From positions 1 through 64,000 of the forward strand of contig JADHSV010000013.1 in assembly GCA_016776725.1 (NCBI GenBank): a stretch of 64,000 nucleotides of DNA, in the 5' to 3' direction. The notes under the pieces are model-generated. The model was not told the origin of the DNA and did not search any database. It was given only the letters and a program-made list of their open reading frames with translations. Both the position numbers and the translations under genes were made by a program. Positions 35,586 to 45,042 of the stretch are shown here, one piece after another. This stretch comes from Rhodospirillales bacterium (lineage in GTDB: Bacteria; Pseudomonadota; Alphaproteobacteria; Rhodospirillales; Shumkoniaceae). Position 1 is the first letter of the stretch; every line of letters starts with the position of its first letter.

Positions 35586-36755
35586 TTAATCATTCTTTTC
35601 AGCCAGTTCCCGCAAAATCGTTTCGCGCGCCGAATTCAATTCGGGAACGGGGCCGCGCGTGGCCGGATCGCCAAAGGCCGACATTTTTATGGGATTGCCC
35701 GCCATGCGCAGGGTCTCGCCGCTCGTGCTTTGGGCACTGACGATCATATTGCGCGCCGCAACTTGCGCATCATCGACCACATGGCCCACATTGTTGATGG
35801 GTCCGCATGGAACGCCCGCCGCTTCCAGAATTTCCAGCCATTGGGCGGTGCCCTGGGCCGACAGGGCGGCTTCCAACTCATCCTTCAGGGCGTCGGCCTT
35901 GGCGGCGCGCGCCGCGTTGGTGGCGAAGCGCCCGTCGCCCGCAAGATCGGCCCGGCCCACGCTGTCGCATAGTTTTGCAAACAGGGCGTCGTTTCCGGCC
36001 GCGATCACCATATGGCCATCTCCGGTGGCGAACGCCTCGAACGGTGTGATGGATGGATGGCGTGTGCCCAGCGGTCCCGGAACCTGACCAGTGGCGAAAT
36101 AGCGAGCCAGCGCATTCTCCAGAATGGCCACCTGACAATCCATCATGGCGACGTCGATCTTCATGCCTTCGCCGGTTTGTGTGCGGTGGAACAGGGCTGC
36201 GTTGACGCCGATGGCCGTAAACAGCCCGGCGGTGATGTCGCCCACGCTGGTGCCCACGCGGGCCGGTGGTGAGCCCACTTCACCGGTCAAACTCATGATG
36301 CCGCCCATGGCCTGCACCACCAGATCATAGGCCGGGCGTTTCTGGTATGGCCCCGAATGGCCGAAGCCCGAGGCCGCCGCGTAGATCAATTTGGGGTGCC
36401 TTGCGTGCAGCTCCTCCCAGCCATACCCCAACCGGTCAAGCGCGCCGGGCCGGAAGTTTTCGACCAATACGTCCGCTTTTTCCAGCAGGGCATCGAAGAC
36501 CTCGCGGTCGGCATCGTCCTTGAGGTTAAGAGCGATGGATTCCTTGCCCCGGTTGAGCGAAGCAAAATAGGCCGATTCCCCGTCCACAAACGGACCGAAA
36601 GCCCGCGCGTCGTCGCCTTGCGGCGCTTCCACCTTGATGATGCGCGCGCCCAGGTCCGACAGCACCATGGTGCAGAAAGGACCGGCCAGCACCCGCGTCA
36701 GGTCAAGCACCGTAATGCCGTTCAGCGGTCCGGGCGTCTCAACGGTATCGGCCAT
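35586..36755 (-). CDS. CaiB/BaiF family CoA-transferase
   Basis: A 389-residue class III CoA-transferase (formyl-CoA/carnitine CoA-transferase family). It starts with the typical GITVLDLTRVLAGPFCTM; later it has YDLVVQAMGG and VGTSVGDITAG, where the catalytic aspartate is expected. It moves CoA between carboxylic acids; the acid is unknown. First gene of a minus-strand operon with the NMT1-like and ABM genes, divergent from SMP-30. Confidence 0.85.
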   Translation of the reverse strand: MADTVETPGPLNGITVLDLTRVLAGPFCTMVLSDLGARIIKVEAPQGDDARAFGPFVDGESAYFASLNRGKESIALNLKDDADREVFDALLEKADVLVENFRPGALDRLGYGWEELHARHPKLIYAAASGFGHSGPYQKRPAYDLVVQAMGGIMSLTGEVGSPPARVGTSVGDITAGLFTAIGVNAALFHRTQTGEGMKIDVAMMDCQVAILENALARYFATGQVPGPLGTRHPSITPFEAFATGDGHMVIAAGNDALFAKLCDSVGRADLAGDGRFATNAARAAKADALKDELEAALSAQGTAQWLEILEAAGVPCGPINNVGHVVDDAQVAARNMIVSAQSTSGETLRMAGNPIKMSAFGDPATRGPVPELNSARETILRELAEKND

Positions 36756-36823
36756 TTCTCTCCCCCAAAAGACGTTGTTGAATTGATAGTATAAACTGAA
36801 TGCTCGGAACAGGGAGAAAGCCG

Positions 36824-37696
36824 ATGGCCGAAGCGAAATGCGTGTGGGATTTGGGCGCGACGTTGGGCGAGGGACCGATTTGGGTCGCCGATGAAGGGGC
36901 CGCCTATTTCGTCGATATCAAAGGCGATTGCGTCCATCGCTACGTTCCGTCGACGCAAGAGACGAAAACGTGGCGGTTCGAGCATCAGATTTGCTCGCTG
37001 ACACGGTGCAGACAAGGCGGGTACGTCGTGACCACGCGCCACGGCTTCGCCTTGCTTGATCTGGATGCGGGCCGGGTTGATGAAATTGCCGGGGTCGAGA
37101 ACCTTAAACCGGAAATGCGCTTCAACGACGCCAAGGCCGATGGGCAGGGGCGGCTGTGGGCCGGAACCATGGACGACACCGAAAGCGGCGACAATTCGGG
37201 CGTTCTCTATCGGCTGGATGCGGACCGCTCGTGGCGCGCCATGGATCACGGATACGGCGTCACCAACGGTCCCGCCTTTGGGATCGACGGCAAAACCATG
37301 TACCATACGGACTCGCCCGCGCGCACCATCTACGCCTTCGACGTGGACGACGCGGGGCAAATTTCCAACAAACGCGTGTTCATTAAATTCACCGAAGAAG
37401 ACGGCTATCCCGACGGCATGACGATGGATGCGCAAGGCTACCTGTGGGTGGCCCATTACCGGGGATGGCGGGTCAGCCGCTTTTCGCCCGACGGCCAACT
37501 GGACCGCGCCATAGCACTGCCCGTCGCCCAGGTCACAAGCTGCGTCTTCGGCGGCCCCAACCTGGACACCCTCTACGTAACCACCGCTACCCAGACCTTG
37601 GGCGAAGACGAACGCCAAGGCCAGCCCCTGGCCGGTGGCCTGTTTGAAATTGCGGTCGGGATTCGGGGATTGCCGAGCGCCGAGTTCGCGGGTTGA
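36824..37696 (+). CDS. SMP-30/gluconolactonase family protein
   Basis: A 290-residue six-bladed beta-propeller lactonase. Metal-binding residues fit the family: Glu16 in LGEGPIW, asparagine in MRFNDAK and aspartate in MYHTDSPART. It hydrolyses sugar lactones, consistent with sugar-acid genes around it. ATG 36824 follows AGGGAGAAAGCCG; an ATG eight codons earlier is less likely. It ends three bases from the convergent TRAP permease gene. Confidence 0.85.
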   Translation: MAEAKCVWDLGATLGEGPIWVADEGAAYFVDIKGDCVHRYVPSTQETKTWRFEHQICSLTRCRQGGYVVTTRHGFALLDLDAGRVDEIAGVENLKPEMRFNDAKADGQGRLWAGTMDDTESGDNSGVLYRLDADRSWRAMDHGYGVTNGPAFGIDGKTMYHTDSPARTIYAFDVDDAGQISNKRVFIKFTEEDGYPDGMTMDAQGYLWVAHYRGWRVSRFSPDGQLDRAIALPVAQVTSCVFGGPNLDTLYVTTATQTLGEDERQGQPLAGGLFEIAVGIRGLPSAEFAG

Positions 37697-37699
37697 ACC

Positions 37700-39706
37700 T
37701 TACCCCGTCGCCCGCGCGGCCTTCCGGTTTCTGAGTATCTGCAGCGCAAACACCGGGGCTGCGCCGATGGCGCCGATGGCCATGGTTTGCAGGCCGGGGG
37801 CGACGAAGAACAGCGCGGCGACGGCCAGCCACCATCTTTCATACTGCTTCAACATGCCCAGCGCATAACCAGCGAAAGCAGCGCCCAGCAGCCCGATGCC
37901 CATGATGCAACCCGACAGCGTGATGAAGAAGTCGGTCAGGTTGAAATCGCTGGTCACGATCAGCAATGCGGGGGAATAGACAAACACGAACGGAACCAGC
38001 GCCTTCGCGATGCTAAGCCGGAACGCGGTATTGCCGGTTCTGAATGGATTGGCACCTGCTATGCCCGCACCGGCATACGCGGCCAGCGCCACCGGTGGCG
38101 TAACGTCGGCGAGAACGCCGTAATAGAACACAAAGAAATGCGCCACCAGCGGCTCGATGCCCAACTGGTTAAGGGCGGGCGCGGCGATGGAGACCAGGAT
38201 GATATAGGTTGCCGTGGTCGGGATTCCCGCGCCCATGATGATGCAGGCGATGGCCGTGAAGACCAACGAGAAGAAAAGTGTCAGGGCTTCGACGGTGAAG
38301 AAATAGCCCAAATACCCGGCCGTGAACCATTCACCCAATTGCGCGGCCGACTGGATCACCATGAAGCTCAGGCGAAAGCCCGTTCCGGTCAGGGTCACGA
38401 CACCGACGATAATACCCACCGAGGCGGCGGCTGCGCCAACCGACAGCGCGTATTTGGCACCCGTGGCCAGCGCCCCGATCAGGGTCTTGAGGGTCAGACG
38501 GTTTCGCGGATTTATGAAACCAATGACGACACACGATGTGATCGACCAGAACGCCGCGTAGTCCGGCGTGTATCCGTCGATGATCATGTAAAGCAGGATC
38601 ACAACCGGGAAAACGGTCATCCAGTGTTCGGCGAAGACCTTCACGAATTTGGGCAGTTCATCCGCCGTCAGGCCGCGAAGCCCCAGCTTTTTGGCTTCCA
38701 GATGAACCATGACGAAAATGCCGAAGTAGTGCATCATCGCGGGGAAGGTCGCGGCCAGCAAAATCTGGCGGTAGGGAATTTCCAGGAATTCCACCATGAT
38801 GAAGGCGGCGGCGCCCATGATGGGCGGCGTGATCTGTCCACCCGTGGATGAGCTTGCTTCAACCGCGCCCGCGAAATGCGGCGGGTATCCGATCTTTTTC
38901 ATGGCCGGAATGGTCAAGGCCCCGGTGGTGACCGTATTGGCGATGGATGATCCGGATATGGTTCCCAGCAGGGCCGACGAGAAAATGGCGACTTTCGCCG
39001 GGCCGCCTGCGAAACGCCCGGCCAAAACCTGCGCCAGATCGATGAACAATCGACCGAGCCCGATCTCGGTCGCCAGAACGCCGAACAGCACGAACAGGAA
39101 TACGTATTTGGCGACCACACCGATGGCGATGCCGTATATCCCCTGGTTGGTCAAATACAGGTGGTTGATCAACGCCGTCCAGCTTGCGCCAGAATGCTTC
39201 ATGACGCCGGGGGCCTGTTGGCCGAAAACCGCATAGGTGAGAGCGATAAGCACGATGATCGGCAGGGTAATTCCCACCGAACGCCGTGTCGCTTCAAGCA
39301 CGGCAACCAAAAGCACCGAGCCCATGAAAACATCCATTGGCATGGGATTGCCGACGCGGTCGGACAGCTCTTCCGGGGTCATCATGGGCAGGTACAAAAC
39401 CGCCCAAACGGCCAGACCGGCAAAAATAAAGTCGATAATGGCGACGCCCTGAAATCGGAACCACGCCTTGGGCGCGACTTGCGTCAGATTTCGGTTGGAA
39501 AAGCCGAAGACCAGAAAAATAAGCCCCATCACAAACGACAGGTGGATGCTGCGATGGACCAGTTCACGCAGCAGGCCAAAGCCCGATGCGTAATAATGAT
39601 AGAGCGACATGGCAACGAGCAGCGCGGTCACAAACGCGGCGACGGCAGGTCCCGTGCGCCGGAAGGCGACTGACGGATCATAGACTTCACTTTTGGGATT
39701 GCTCAT
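37700..39706 (-). CDS. TRAP transporter fused permease (DctQM fusion, TAXI type)
   Basis: A 668-residue membrane protein in which the small and large TRAP subunits are fused, the usual form paired with TAXI binding proteins. About 16 or more hydrophobic helices are visible, with DctM signatures such as GTISGSSIANTVTTGALTIP and GGQITPPIMGAAAF. It is downstream of the TAXI binding protein, behind a strong terminator. The substrate is unknown; TAXI systems often carry dicarboxylates or amino acids. Confidence 0.87.
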   Translation of the reverse strand: MSNPKSEVYDPSVAFRRTGPAVAAFVTALLVAMSLYHYYASGFGLLRELVHRSIHLSFVMGLIFLVFGFSNRNLTQVAPKAWFRFQGVAIIDFIFAGLAVWAVLYLPMMTPEELSDRVGNPMPMDVFMGSVLLVAVLEATRRSVGITLPIIVLIALTYAVFGQQAPGVMKHSGASWTALINHLYLTNQGIYGIAIGVVAKYVFLFVLFGVLATEIGLGRLFIDLAQVLAGRFAGGPAKVAIFSSALLGTISGSSIANTVTTGALTIPAMKKIGYPPHFAGAVEASSSTGGQITPPIMGAAAFIMVEFLEIPYRQILLAATFPAMMHYFGIFVMVHLEAKKLGLRGLTADELPKFVKVFAEHWMTVFPVVILLYMIIDGYTPDYAAFWSITSCVVIGFINPRNRLTLKTLIGALATGAKYALSVGAAAASVGIIVGVVTLTGTGFRLSFMVIQSAAQLGEWFTAGYLGYFFTVEALTLFFSLVFTAIACIIMGAGIPTTATYIILVSIAAPALNQLGIEPLVAHFFVFYYGVLADVTPPVALAAYAGAGIAGANPFRTGNTAFRLSIAKALVPFVFVYSPALLIVTSDFNLTDFFITLSGCIMGIGLLGAAFAGYALGMLKQYERWWLAVAALFFVAPGLQTMAIGAIGAAPVFALQILRNRKAARATG

Positions 39707-39720
39707 TGCAGGTCCAAATC

Positions 39721-39775
39721 GAAAAAAACAAAAAAATTAGGCAGCACTCCGCGTTTTCGTGCGGAGCGCTGCCCT
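39721..39775 (-). terminator. Intrinsic terminator between TAXI binding protein and permease
   Basis: A 13-base stem (39740-39752 with 39761-39773, one G-T type mismatch), 8-base loop, then on the minus strand a long T-rich tail of two T7 runs. Permease expression needs read-through or its own promoter. Confidence 0.8.
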
Positions 39776-39790
39776 AATAACAAAGCCTGC

Positions 39791-40798
39791 TTACTTAATC
39801 AGGCCAGCTTCTTTGTAGTACTTCTCCGCACCCAGATGCAGCGGAATGCCAACACCGTTCAGAGCGGTTTCAAGGGTGATCACTTTACCTTTGGCGTGAC
39901 CGCCGTCGAAAAGCTTGCGGGACTCTTTGTTCCACATGGCTTTGGTGATGTTGTAGATCAGCTCGGTGCTTTCCTTGGCAGAGGTAATCCACTGCGCGCC
40001 AACGAACACGGTCTTGACTTCGTCTACGCCCTCATAGGCGCCAGCCGGAATAACGCCTTCGGCGAAGAAACCGTACTTCTTCATCAGCGCCTGTGCGCCC
40101 GCGCCATCAATCGGAAGCATCTTGACGGCCACGCTTGAGGCCAGCTCGACGATGGAGCCCGAAGGATAGCCGGTAACCACGAAATAGGCGTCGATCTTGC
40201 CGTTGCGAAGCGCATCGGCAGCCGCGTTGCCTTTCAGGTGTTCGGCGGTGATGTCGGATTCTGCCAGGCCATAGGATTCAAGCACCAGCTTGGAATCGAT
40301 ATAAACGCCAGAGCCGGGCTCATCAATGGAGACCCGCTTGCCCTTGAGGTCGGCAACCGAATTGATGGGCGAATCTTTAAGAGCGATCAGATGAATGTGT
40401 TCGGCGAACAGAGCCGAGATCGCGCGAAGATCCTTCATCGGTTCTTTGCCTTCCATCACGCCGGTACCCGTGTAGGCCCAGTAGGCGACGTCGGACTGAA
40501 CAAAACCGGAGTTGCGAATGCCGGACGTAATAGCATTCACGTTGTCTCCCGAACCGCGCGATGAAACCGCAGAAGCGATCAGGCCGTCAACGCCACAGCT
40601 TCCGCCCTTGCCGCATTCGCGCGAGCCCGGAGGCTTGGAAATGGCGTTGGCGATCATGCCGCCGACGGGATAGTACGTGTACGCCGTGCCACCAGTTCCG
40701 ATGGTGAAAAAGTTGAGGTCCGCCGCCATGGCGGTCATCGGCACACAAACGGCCACTGCCGCAGCTACGCTAAGGCTTTTGAGAGAAAAAAGTTTCAA
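39791..40798 (-). CDS. TAXI family TRAP substrate-binding protein
   Basis: A 335-residue periplasmic TAXI protein. The signal peptide ends in MTAMAAD (about 25 residues). Family features are FFTIGTGGTAYTYYPVGG at the mature start, LKGKRVSIDEPGSG, and a predicted disulfide pair in the CGKGGSCG loop. The start is TTG at 40798 with GGGGAGG eight bases upstream; no ATG fits. It supplies ligand to the fused permease downstream. Confidence 0.87.
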   Translation of the reverse strand: MKLFSLKSLSVAAAVAVCVPMTAMAADLNFFTIGTGGTAYTYYPVGGMIANAISKPPGSRECGKGGSCGVDGLIASAVSSRGSGDNVNAITSGIRNSGFVQSDVAYWAYTGTGVMEGKEPMKDLRAISALFAEHIHLIALKDSPINSVADLKGKRVSIDEPGSGVYIDSKLVLESYGLAESDITAEHLKGNAAADALRNGKIDAYFVVTGYPSGSIVELASSVAVKMLPIDGAGAQALMKKYGFFAEGVIPAGAYEGVDEVKTVFVGAQWITSAKESTELIYNITKAMWNKESRKLFDGGHAKGKVITLETALNGVGIPLHLGAEKYYKEAGLIK

Positions 40799-40881
40799 GA
40801 TAAAATCCTCCCCGGATTTCAGTTGCTGGAAAAATCGTGCGCAAGTTAGCACGACGCCGGGCCAATTCTGAATACTTGATT

Positions 40882-41646
40882 TCAACCGGCGACCGAATAC
40901 CCGCCGTCCACGGGGATGGCTGTTCCCGTAATGTAGTCGGACGCAGGGCTGGCCAGGAATACGGCGATGCCCGAGAAGTCGTCGCCCTGGCCCCAGCGGC
41001 CGGTCGGGCAGCGATCCACGACCTTTTCGTAAAGACCGGGCACCTGCTCGGGAATGTTGGCCGTCTGGCCGGTTTCGATCCAGCCGGGCAAATAGCAGTT
41101 CACCTGTATGTTTTCCTTGGCCCAGGCCACCGCCAGCGAGCGTGTCAACTGAACCATGCCGCCCTTGGCCGCGGCATAGGCCGCCGTAAAGGGCGCACCG
41201 AAAAGCGACGCCATGGACCCATTGTTCAAAATCTTGCCGCCGCCGACCTTCTTGAATTCGGGGTAGGCCGCCTTGGCGCACAAAAAGGCGCTGGTCAGGC
41301 ACACGTCCACCGTCCAGTGCCATTCCTCGTCGCTCAGTTCCTCAGGCCGCTTGCGAATGATACCGCCCGCATTGTTGACCAGAATGTCGAGCCGTCCATA
41401 GCGTCCGACCGTTTCAGCGACCATGCGCTTGACTGCGTCGCCGTCGGACGCGTCGGCCAAAACGGCGGAGGCTTCGCCGCCTGCTTTGCGAATTTGTTTG
41501 GCGGCGGCTTCGGTCTTTTCGGGATTTCGCCCGGTCACGGCGACGGATGCGCCCGCCTGCGCCAGTCCCTTGGCGATGCCCAGTCCAATTCCGCTGTTGC
41601 CGCCGGTGACAATCGCCACCCGGCCCGTCAAGTCAAACAAGTCCAT
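40882..41646 (-). CDS. SDR family oxidoreductase (2-deoxy-D-gluconate 3-dehydrogenase-like)
   Basis: A 254-residue classical SDR with TGGNSGIG, NNAGG, YAAAKGG and VDGGYS motifs. It most resembles KduD/gluconate dehydrogenase-type enzymes. It lies upstream of the TAXI system on the same strand, 83 bases apart, so it may act on the imported acid. Confidence 0.8.
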   Translation of the reverse strand: MDLFDLTGRVAIVTGGNSGIGLGIAKGLAQAGASVAVTGRNPEKTEAAAKQIRKAGGEASAVLADASDGDAVKRMVAETVGRYGRLDILVNNAGGIIRKRPEELSDEEWHWTVDVCLTSAFLCAKAAYPEFKKVGGGKILNNGSMASLFGAPFTAAYAAAKGGMVQLTRSLAVAWAKENIQVNCYLPGWIETGQTANIPEQVPGLYEKVVDRCPTGRWGQGDDFSGIAVFLASPASDYITGTAIPVDGGYSVAG

Positions 41647-41667
41647 GATATTTCCTTCCCAATCATT

Positions 41668-42117
41668 TCAGGTCCGGCCAATGGCCTGGATAACCGTTTC
41701 CAGGGCGTTCAAAAATCGTGACCGGTCTTTCTTGGCAAACGGCGGCGGACCGCCCGTGATCTGCCCGGCTTCGCGCAAATCCGTCATCAGATTTCGGGTC
41801 GCCAGCACCATGCCGATGGTGTCTTCGGTGATGGGTTCGCCGTTGGGCCGCAGGACACGTGCGCCCGCCTCGATACACCGCGCGGCCAGCGGAATATCGG
41901 CAGTGATGGCGATATCGTTCTTACCAATGTGTTCGGCGATCCAGTCATCAGCGGCGTCGGTCCCTTGTGAAACCACAACCAATTGCACCAACGGGCTGGC
42001 CGAGGGACGAATGCCGCCATCGCAAACCAGATACGTTTTGAGACCATGGCGTTCGGCAACTCTGATCACCTCGTCCTTTACCGGGCAGGCGTCGGCATCG
42101 ACATATATCTCCAGCAT
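41668..42117 (-). CDS. YaiI/YqxD family (DUF188) protein
   Basis: A 149-residue DUF188 protein, a PIN-like fold of unknown role. The diagnostic start is YVDADACPVKDE, followed by SQGTDAADDWIAE and DIAITADIPLA; the acidic residues could bind metal. It ends 21 bases before the SDR gene. Confidence 0.88.
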   Translation of the reverse strand: MLEIYVDADACPVKDEVIRVAERHGLKTYLVCDGGIRPSASPLVQLVVVSQGTDAADDWIAEHIGKNDIAITADIPLAARCIEAGARVLRPNGEPITEDTIGMVLATRNLMTDLREAGQITGGPPPFAKKDRSRFLNALETVIQAIGRT

Positions 42118-42253
42118 GACTTCCCCGATTTCATACCGGTGAATTGAAGTCCACCGGCGAGATCACAATCTATTCCACGCGGCCTTGATTGGAAACGGGG
42201 CTCGCGTTCTTTTTGCTGCCGACATAATTTTGTTCCTCCCTTGGAAGACTTGA

Positions 42254-42685
42254 ATGATGGTAACAACCGATCCGTCACAGCCGCCCGAGGTCGCGGACGT
42301 ATTTGATACGTACCCACCCCCCATACGCTCGAAATTGCTGGCCATTAGACACCTGATTTTTAAGAGCGCCGCAGCGACAAAAGGGGTCGGCCCGATTTCC
42401 GAAACCCTTAAGTGGGGAGAGCCGGCTTATCTAACGCAGGAGACAAAAGCCGGAAGCACGATCAGGCTCGGGTGGAAGCCATCGATGGCCGATAGCTTTG
42501 CGATCTACTTCAATTGCCAAACAAGTCTGATTGAGACATTTCGGCGGCTTTTTTCAGATCGGCTTTCGTTTGAGGGGAACCGGGCGATCATTATCAAGGC
42601 ATCCGACGATCTGGACGAAATGCCGTTGGGCCCCTGTATCGAGATGGCCCTTAGCTATCACCGCACGAAGCGAAAAAGAGCCTGA
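42254..42685 (+). CDS. DUF1801 domain protein
   Basis: A 143-residue YdhG/DUF1801-type protein. The family core is the WGEPAYL loop and the FAIYFNCQTSLIETFR segment. The function is unknown; iron chaperone-like frataxin folds are related. ATG 42254 or 42257. Convergent with the MoxR gene, 36 bases apart. Confidence 0.75.
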   Translation: MMVTTDPSQPPEVADVFDTYPPPIRSKLLAIRHLIFKSAAATKGVGPISETLKWGEPAYLTQETKAGSTIRLGWKPSMADSFAIYFNCQTSLIETFRRLFSDRLSFEGNRAIIIKASDDLDEMPLGPCIEMALSYHRTKRKRA

Positions 42686-42721
42686 ACCCGCTTCCTTCTT
42701 CAGGTGACTAACGCATTGTTG

Positions 42722-43669
42722 TCAGTCCACGGGGACCGGTGTTTTTTCCAGCAAATCGGCGATGATGGCTTCCTTGGACTGGCCGCCCAGTGTGGCGTCC
42801 GCCCCCAACACCAGCCGGTGGGCGAGAACCGGGACCGCCAGCGCCTTAACGTCGTCGGGAAGGGCGAAATCGCGTCCCTGAATGGCGGCTAGGGCCTGGG
42901 CGGCGGCAAACAGGTTTTGCGACGCGCGTGGGCTGGCGCCCAGTCGAACGCGGGGATCAACCCGCGTGGCGCGGACAAGGTTCACCAAATAATTCCGCAC
43001 CGCCTCGCTTACGTGGATTTTGCGGCGAAGCGCCTGCAATTCCATCAAATCGCGCGCAGACGCGATGGCGGAAATTTCGGCAAGCGGGTCGCCATCGGCA
43101 AAGCGCGTCAGGATTTCCTCTTCCTCGTCAGCCGACGGATAACCGGGCCGCAAGGTCAGCAAGAAACGGTCAAGCTGGGCTTCGGGCAGGGGAAAGGTTC
43201 CTTCCTGCTCAATCGGGTTCTGGGTCGCCATGACCATGAACGGGCGGGGCAGGGGGCGCGTTTCGCTATCCACCGTCACCTGGCGTTCCTGCATGGCTTC
43301 CAGAAGACAAGCCTGCGTGCGGGGCGTCGCCCGGTTGATTTCGTCGGCCAGCACGATATTCGCCATGAGCGGTCCCGGAATAAAGCGGAAATCCTGTTCC
43401 TTCTGATCAAACACATTCAGGCCCGTGACGTCCGATGGCAGTAGATCCGACGTGAACTGAATACGGCGAAATTCGCAGGCCAGGGACTGAGCGACAGTTC
43501 GGCTCAGCAAGGTCTTGCCAACGCCCGGAACGTCCTCCAGCAGCACATGGCCTTCGCACAGCAGCGCAACGACCACCAGTTCGATGGTGGCGCGCTTACC
43601 CACGATCACCCGCTCGACGTTTTCGATAATCTCGGACGCGGCTGTTTTTGTCTGGAGCGAAACGCTCAT
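42722..43669 (-). CDS. MoxR family AAA+ ATPase
   Basis: A 315-residue MoxR ATPase: Walker A GVGKT (49-53), Walker B in IVLADEINR, sensor ATQNP, and the lid domain. MoxR proteins act as chaperones for membrane or VWA-type complexes. It overlaps the DUF4129 gene by four bases and is the last gene of a DUF58-DUF4129-MoxR operon, the reverse of the usual order. Confidence 0.9.
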   Translation of the reverse strand: MSVSLQTKTAASEIIENVERVIVGKRATIELVVVALLCEGHVLLEDVPGVGKTLLSRTVAQSLACEFRRIQFTSDLLPSDVTGLNVFDQKEQDFRFIPGPLMANIVLADEINRATPRTQACLLEAMQERQVTVDSETRPLPRPFMVMATQNPIEQEGTFPLPEAQLDRFLLTLRPGYPSADEEEEILTRFADGDPLAEISAIASARDLMELQALRRKIHVSEAVRNYLVNLVRATRVDPRVRLGASPRASQNLFAAAQALAAIQGRDFALPDDVKALAVPVLAHRLVLGADATLGGQSKEAIIADLLEKTPVPVD

Positions 43670-45042
43670 GACCGGATTTTCCTTTTATTCAATCTATAGA
43701 TTTTACGTTGTTGCGCGCGAATTCGCGCCCACCCTTCCTTGAGCCCGCCAATCAGCGCGGGATCAGCCTGTGCTCCGCCATAGCGAACCGTAACATAGCA
43801 TTCCGTAAGATGGGTCAAATCCCCTTCGGCCTCGGGCAGCATTTTTTTCAGGACGGGAAGGAAATCATAGGGTGTCTGGCCGACCGCGCGCGGGCTACCG
43901 CACCGGGCCGCCCAACGCACGAGGCGCGCGTAAGTTTCGCGAACCAGCCGTTCGCCGCGTGGAAGGTGTTGTTTTTGCCAGCCAAACATCTTGAGTAACC
44001 GCTGCCAAAGCCGAACGACCAAGTCGACGCAGGTGGCCAGAATGTCCCTTAAGTCATCCATCAGGCCATATGCGGATCGCTCGAACGTAATTCCCGGCGC
44101 ATGGGCGCGGCGTCTGTTCATCCATCGCAGCAGATCGCTCAGATGACGAAACAACGCCGCCGCCAACATCCCGCCGGTCGAGGAATAAAACATGAATTGG
44201 CCGATGGGACGAACCCAATCGCCGAAGAAATCAATAACATCCGGACCCATCTGGGGGCGGGCGCGACCCGCCATCGGCGGGCCGGTAAGCGGCTCGATCG
44301 GTTCGCTTTTCGGCAACAGGCTGATCAGGAATTGCAAAAACGCGATAATCAAATCCCACAGCCAGAACACGGGGCTCAGCAGCCAAAGCACGCCCTGATG
44401 ATCGAGGACCGTCCAAATGCCCATGCCCGCAGCCAGAACGGCGGCAATGATGGCGCAGGCCAGAAGGGGCCATCCGGCCTGATCGAGCCTGCGCGCCGAA
44501 ATATCGGAATCAAGCCAGCGCGCCAGCCACAGGCCGAACAGACCAATTCCAAGAAACCCGATCAGGGCGAAGAAGGTGTTTTCGTCGGGCGGGGCGGTGG
44601 CCTGAAGAAAAACCACCAGCAGAAAAATCACGAAGCCAACCTGAAATCCCGCCACAAACCCCTTCGTATCAATTTGCCGTCCCGCCAAAAACCAGCCGCG
44701 CACAAGGGCGAATGCGGCTGTCAGGGCGAGGGCCGCCAGCGGCCATGCGTCCGGTACTAGCGGTCCCAACAAGGCAGGGGTTGTGGCGATCAAAGCCAAC
44801 ACCCCAACAATCGCGCGCAGAGCGACGCGTGCCGCTTTTCCCATTGCGAATCGCCGCTCGGCCTTGATGTAGAGGAAGGCCGCCGGATACAGCCAGGTCG
44901 CCCAGGCCAGCGGTGCAACGGTTTCAAGTTCCGACAGACGCTGAATCAGGTTGATCAGCGCCGAAATCCACGACAATTCCATGGCCATGAACAGGGTGAA
45001 CAGCGTTTCCCGCCGGACGATCGCAAGAGACAGGCTTTGCAT
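43666..45042 (-). CDS. DUF4129-type membrane protein of a MoxR cluster
   Basis: 458 residues with seven or eight hydrophobic helices, a long soluble part, and a C-terminal DUF4129-like stretch (YDFLPVLKKMLPEAEGDLTHLTECYVTVRYG region). It lacks the transglutaminase core often fused to it. ATG 45042 is preceded by GGGGGAGGTCGGCTG and overlaps the DUF58 stop by one base; the open frame extends upstream but only over DUF58. Confidence 0.72.
   Translation of the reverse strand: MQSLSLAIVRRETLFTLFMAMELSWISALINLIQRLSELETVAPLAWATWLYPAAFLYIKAERRFAMGKAARVALRAIVGVLALIATTPALLGPLVPDAWPLAALALTAAFALVRGWFLAGRQIDTKGFVAGFQVGFVIFLLVVFLQATAPPDENTFFALIGFLGIGLFGLWLARWLDSDISARRLDQAGWPLLACAIIAAVLAAGMGIWTVLDHQGVLWLLSPVFWLWDLIIAFLQFLISLLPKSEPIEPLTGPPMAGRARPQMGPDVIDFFGDWVRPIGQFMFYSSTGGMLAAALFRHLSDLLRWMNRRRAHAPGITFERSAYGLMDDLRDILATCVDLVVRLWQRLLKMFGWQKQHLPRGERLVRETYARLVRWAARCGSPRAVGQTPYDFLPVLKKMLPEAEGDLTHLTECYVTVRYGGAQADPALIGGLKEGWARIRAQQRKIYRLNKRKIRS

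Noticed and set aside
35586-36755. CoA-transferase as part of an oxalate route completing the ureide model
   Set aside because: It is 22 kb from the ureide cassette in an unrelated operon, and the CaiB/BaiF family is too broad to assign formyl-CoA activity.
37787-38851. Plus-strand frame of 354 codons opposite the fused TRAP permease
   Set aside because: Antisense shadow of a membrane protein gene; no start signal or domain.
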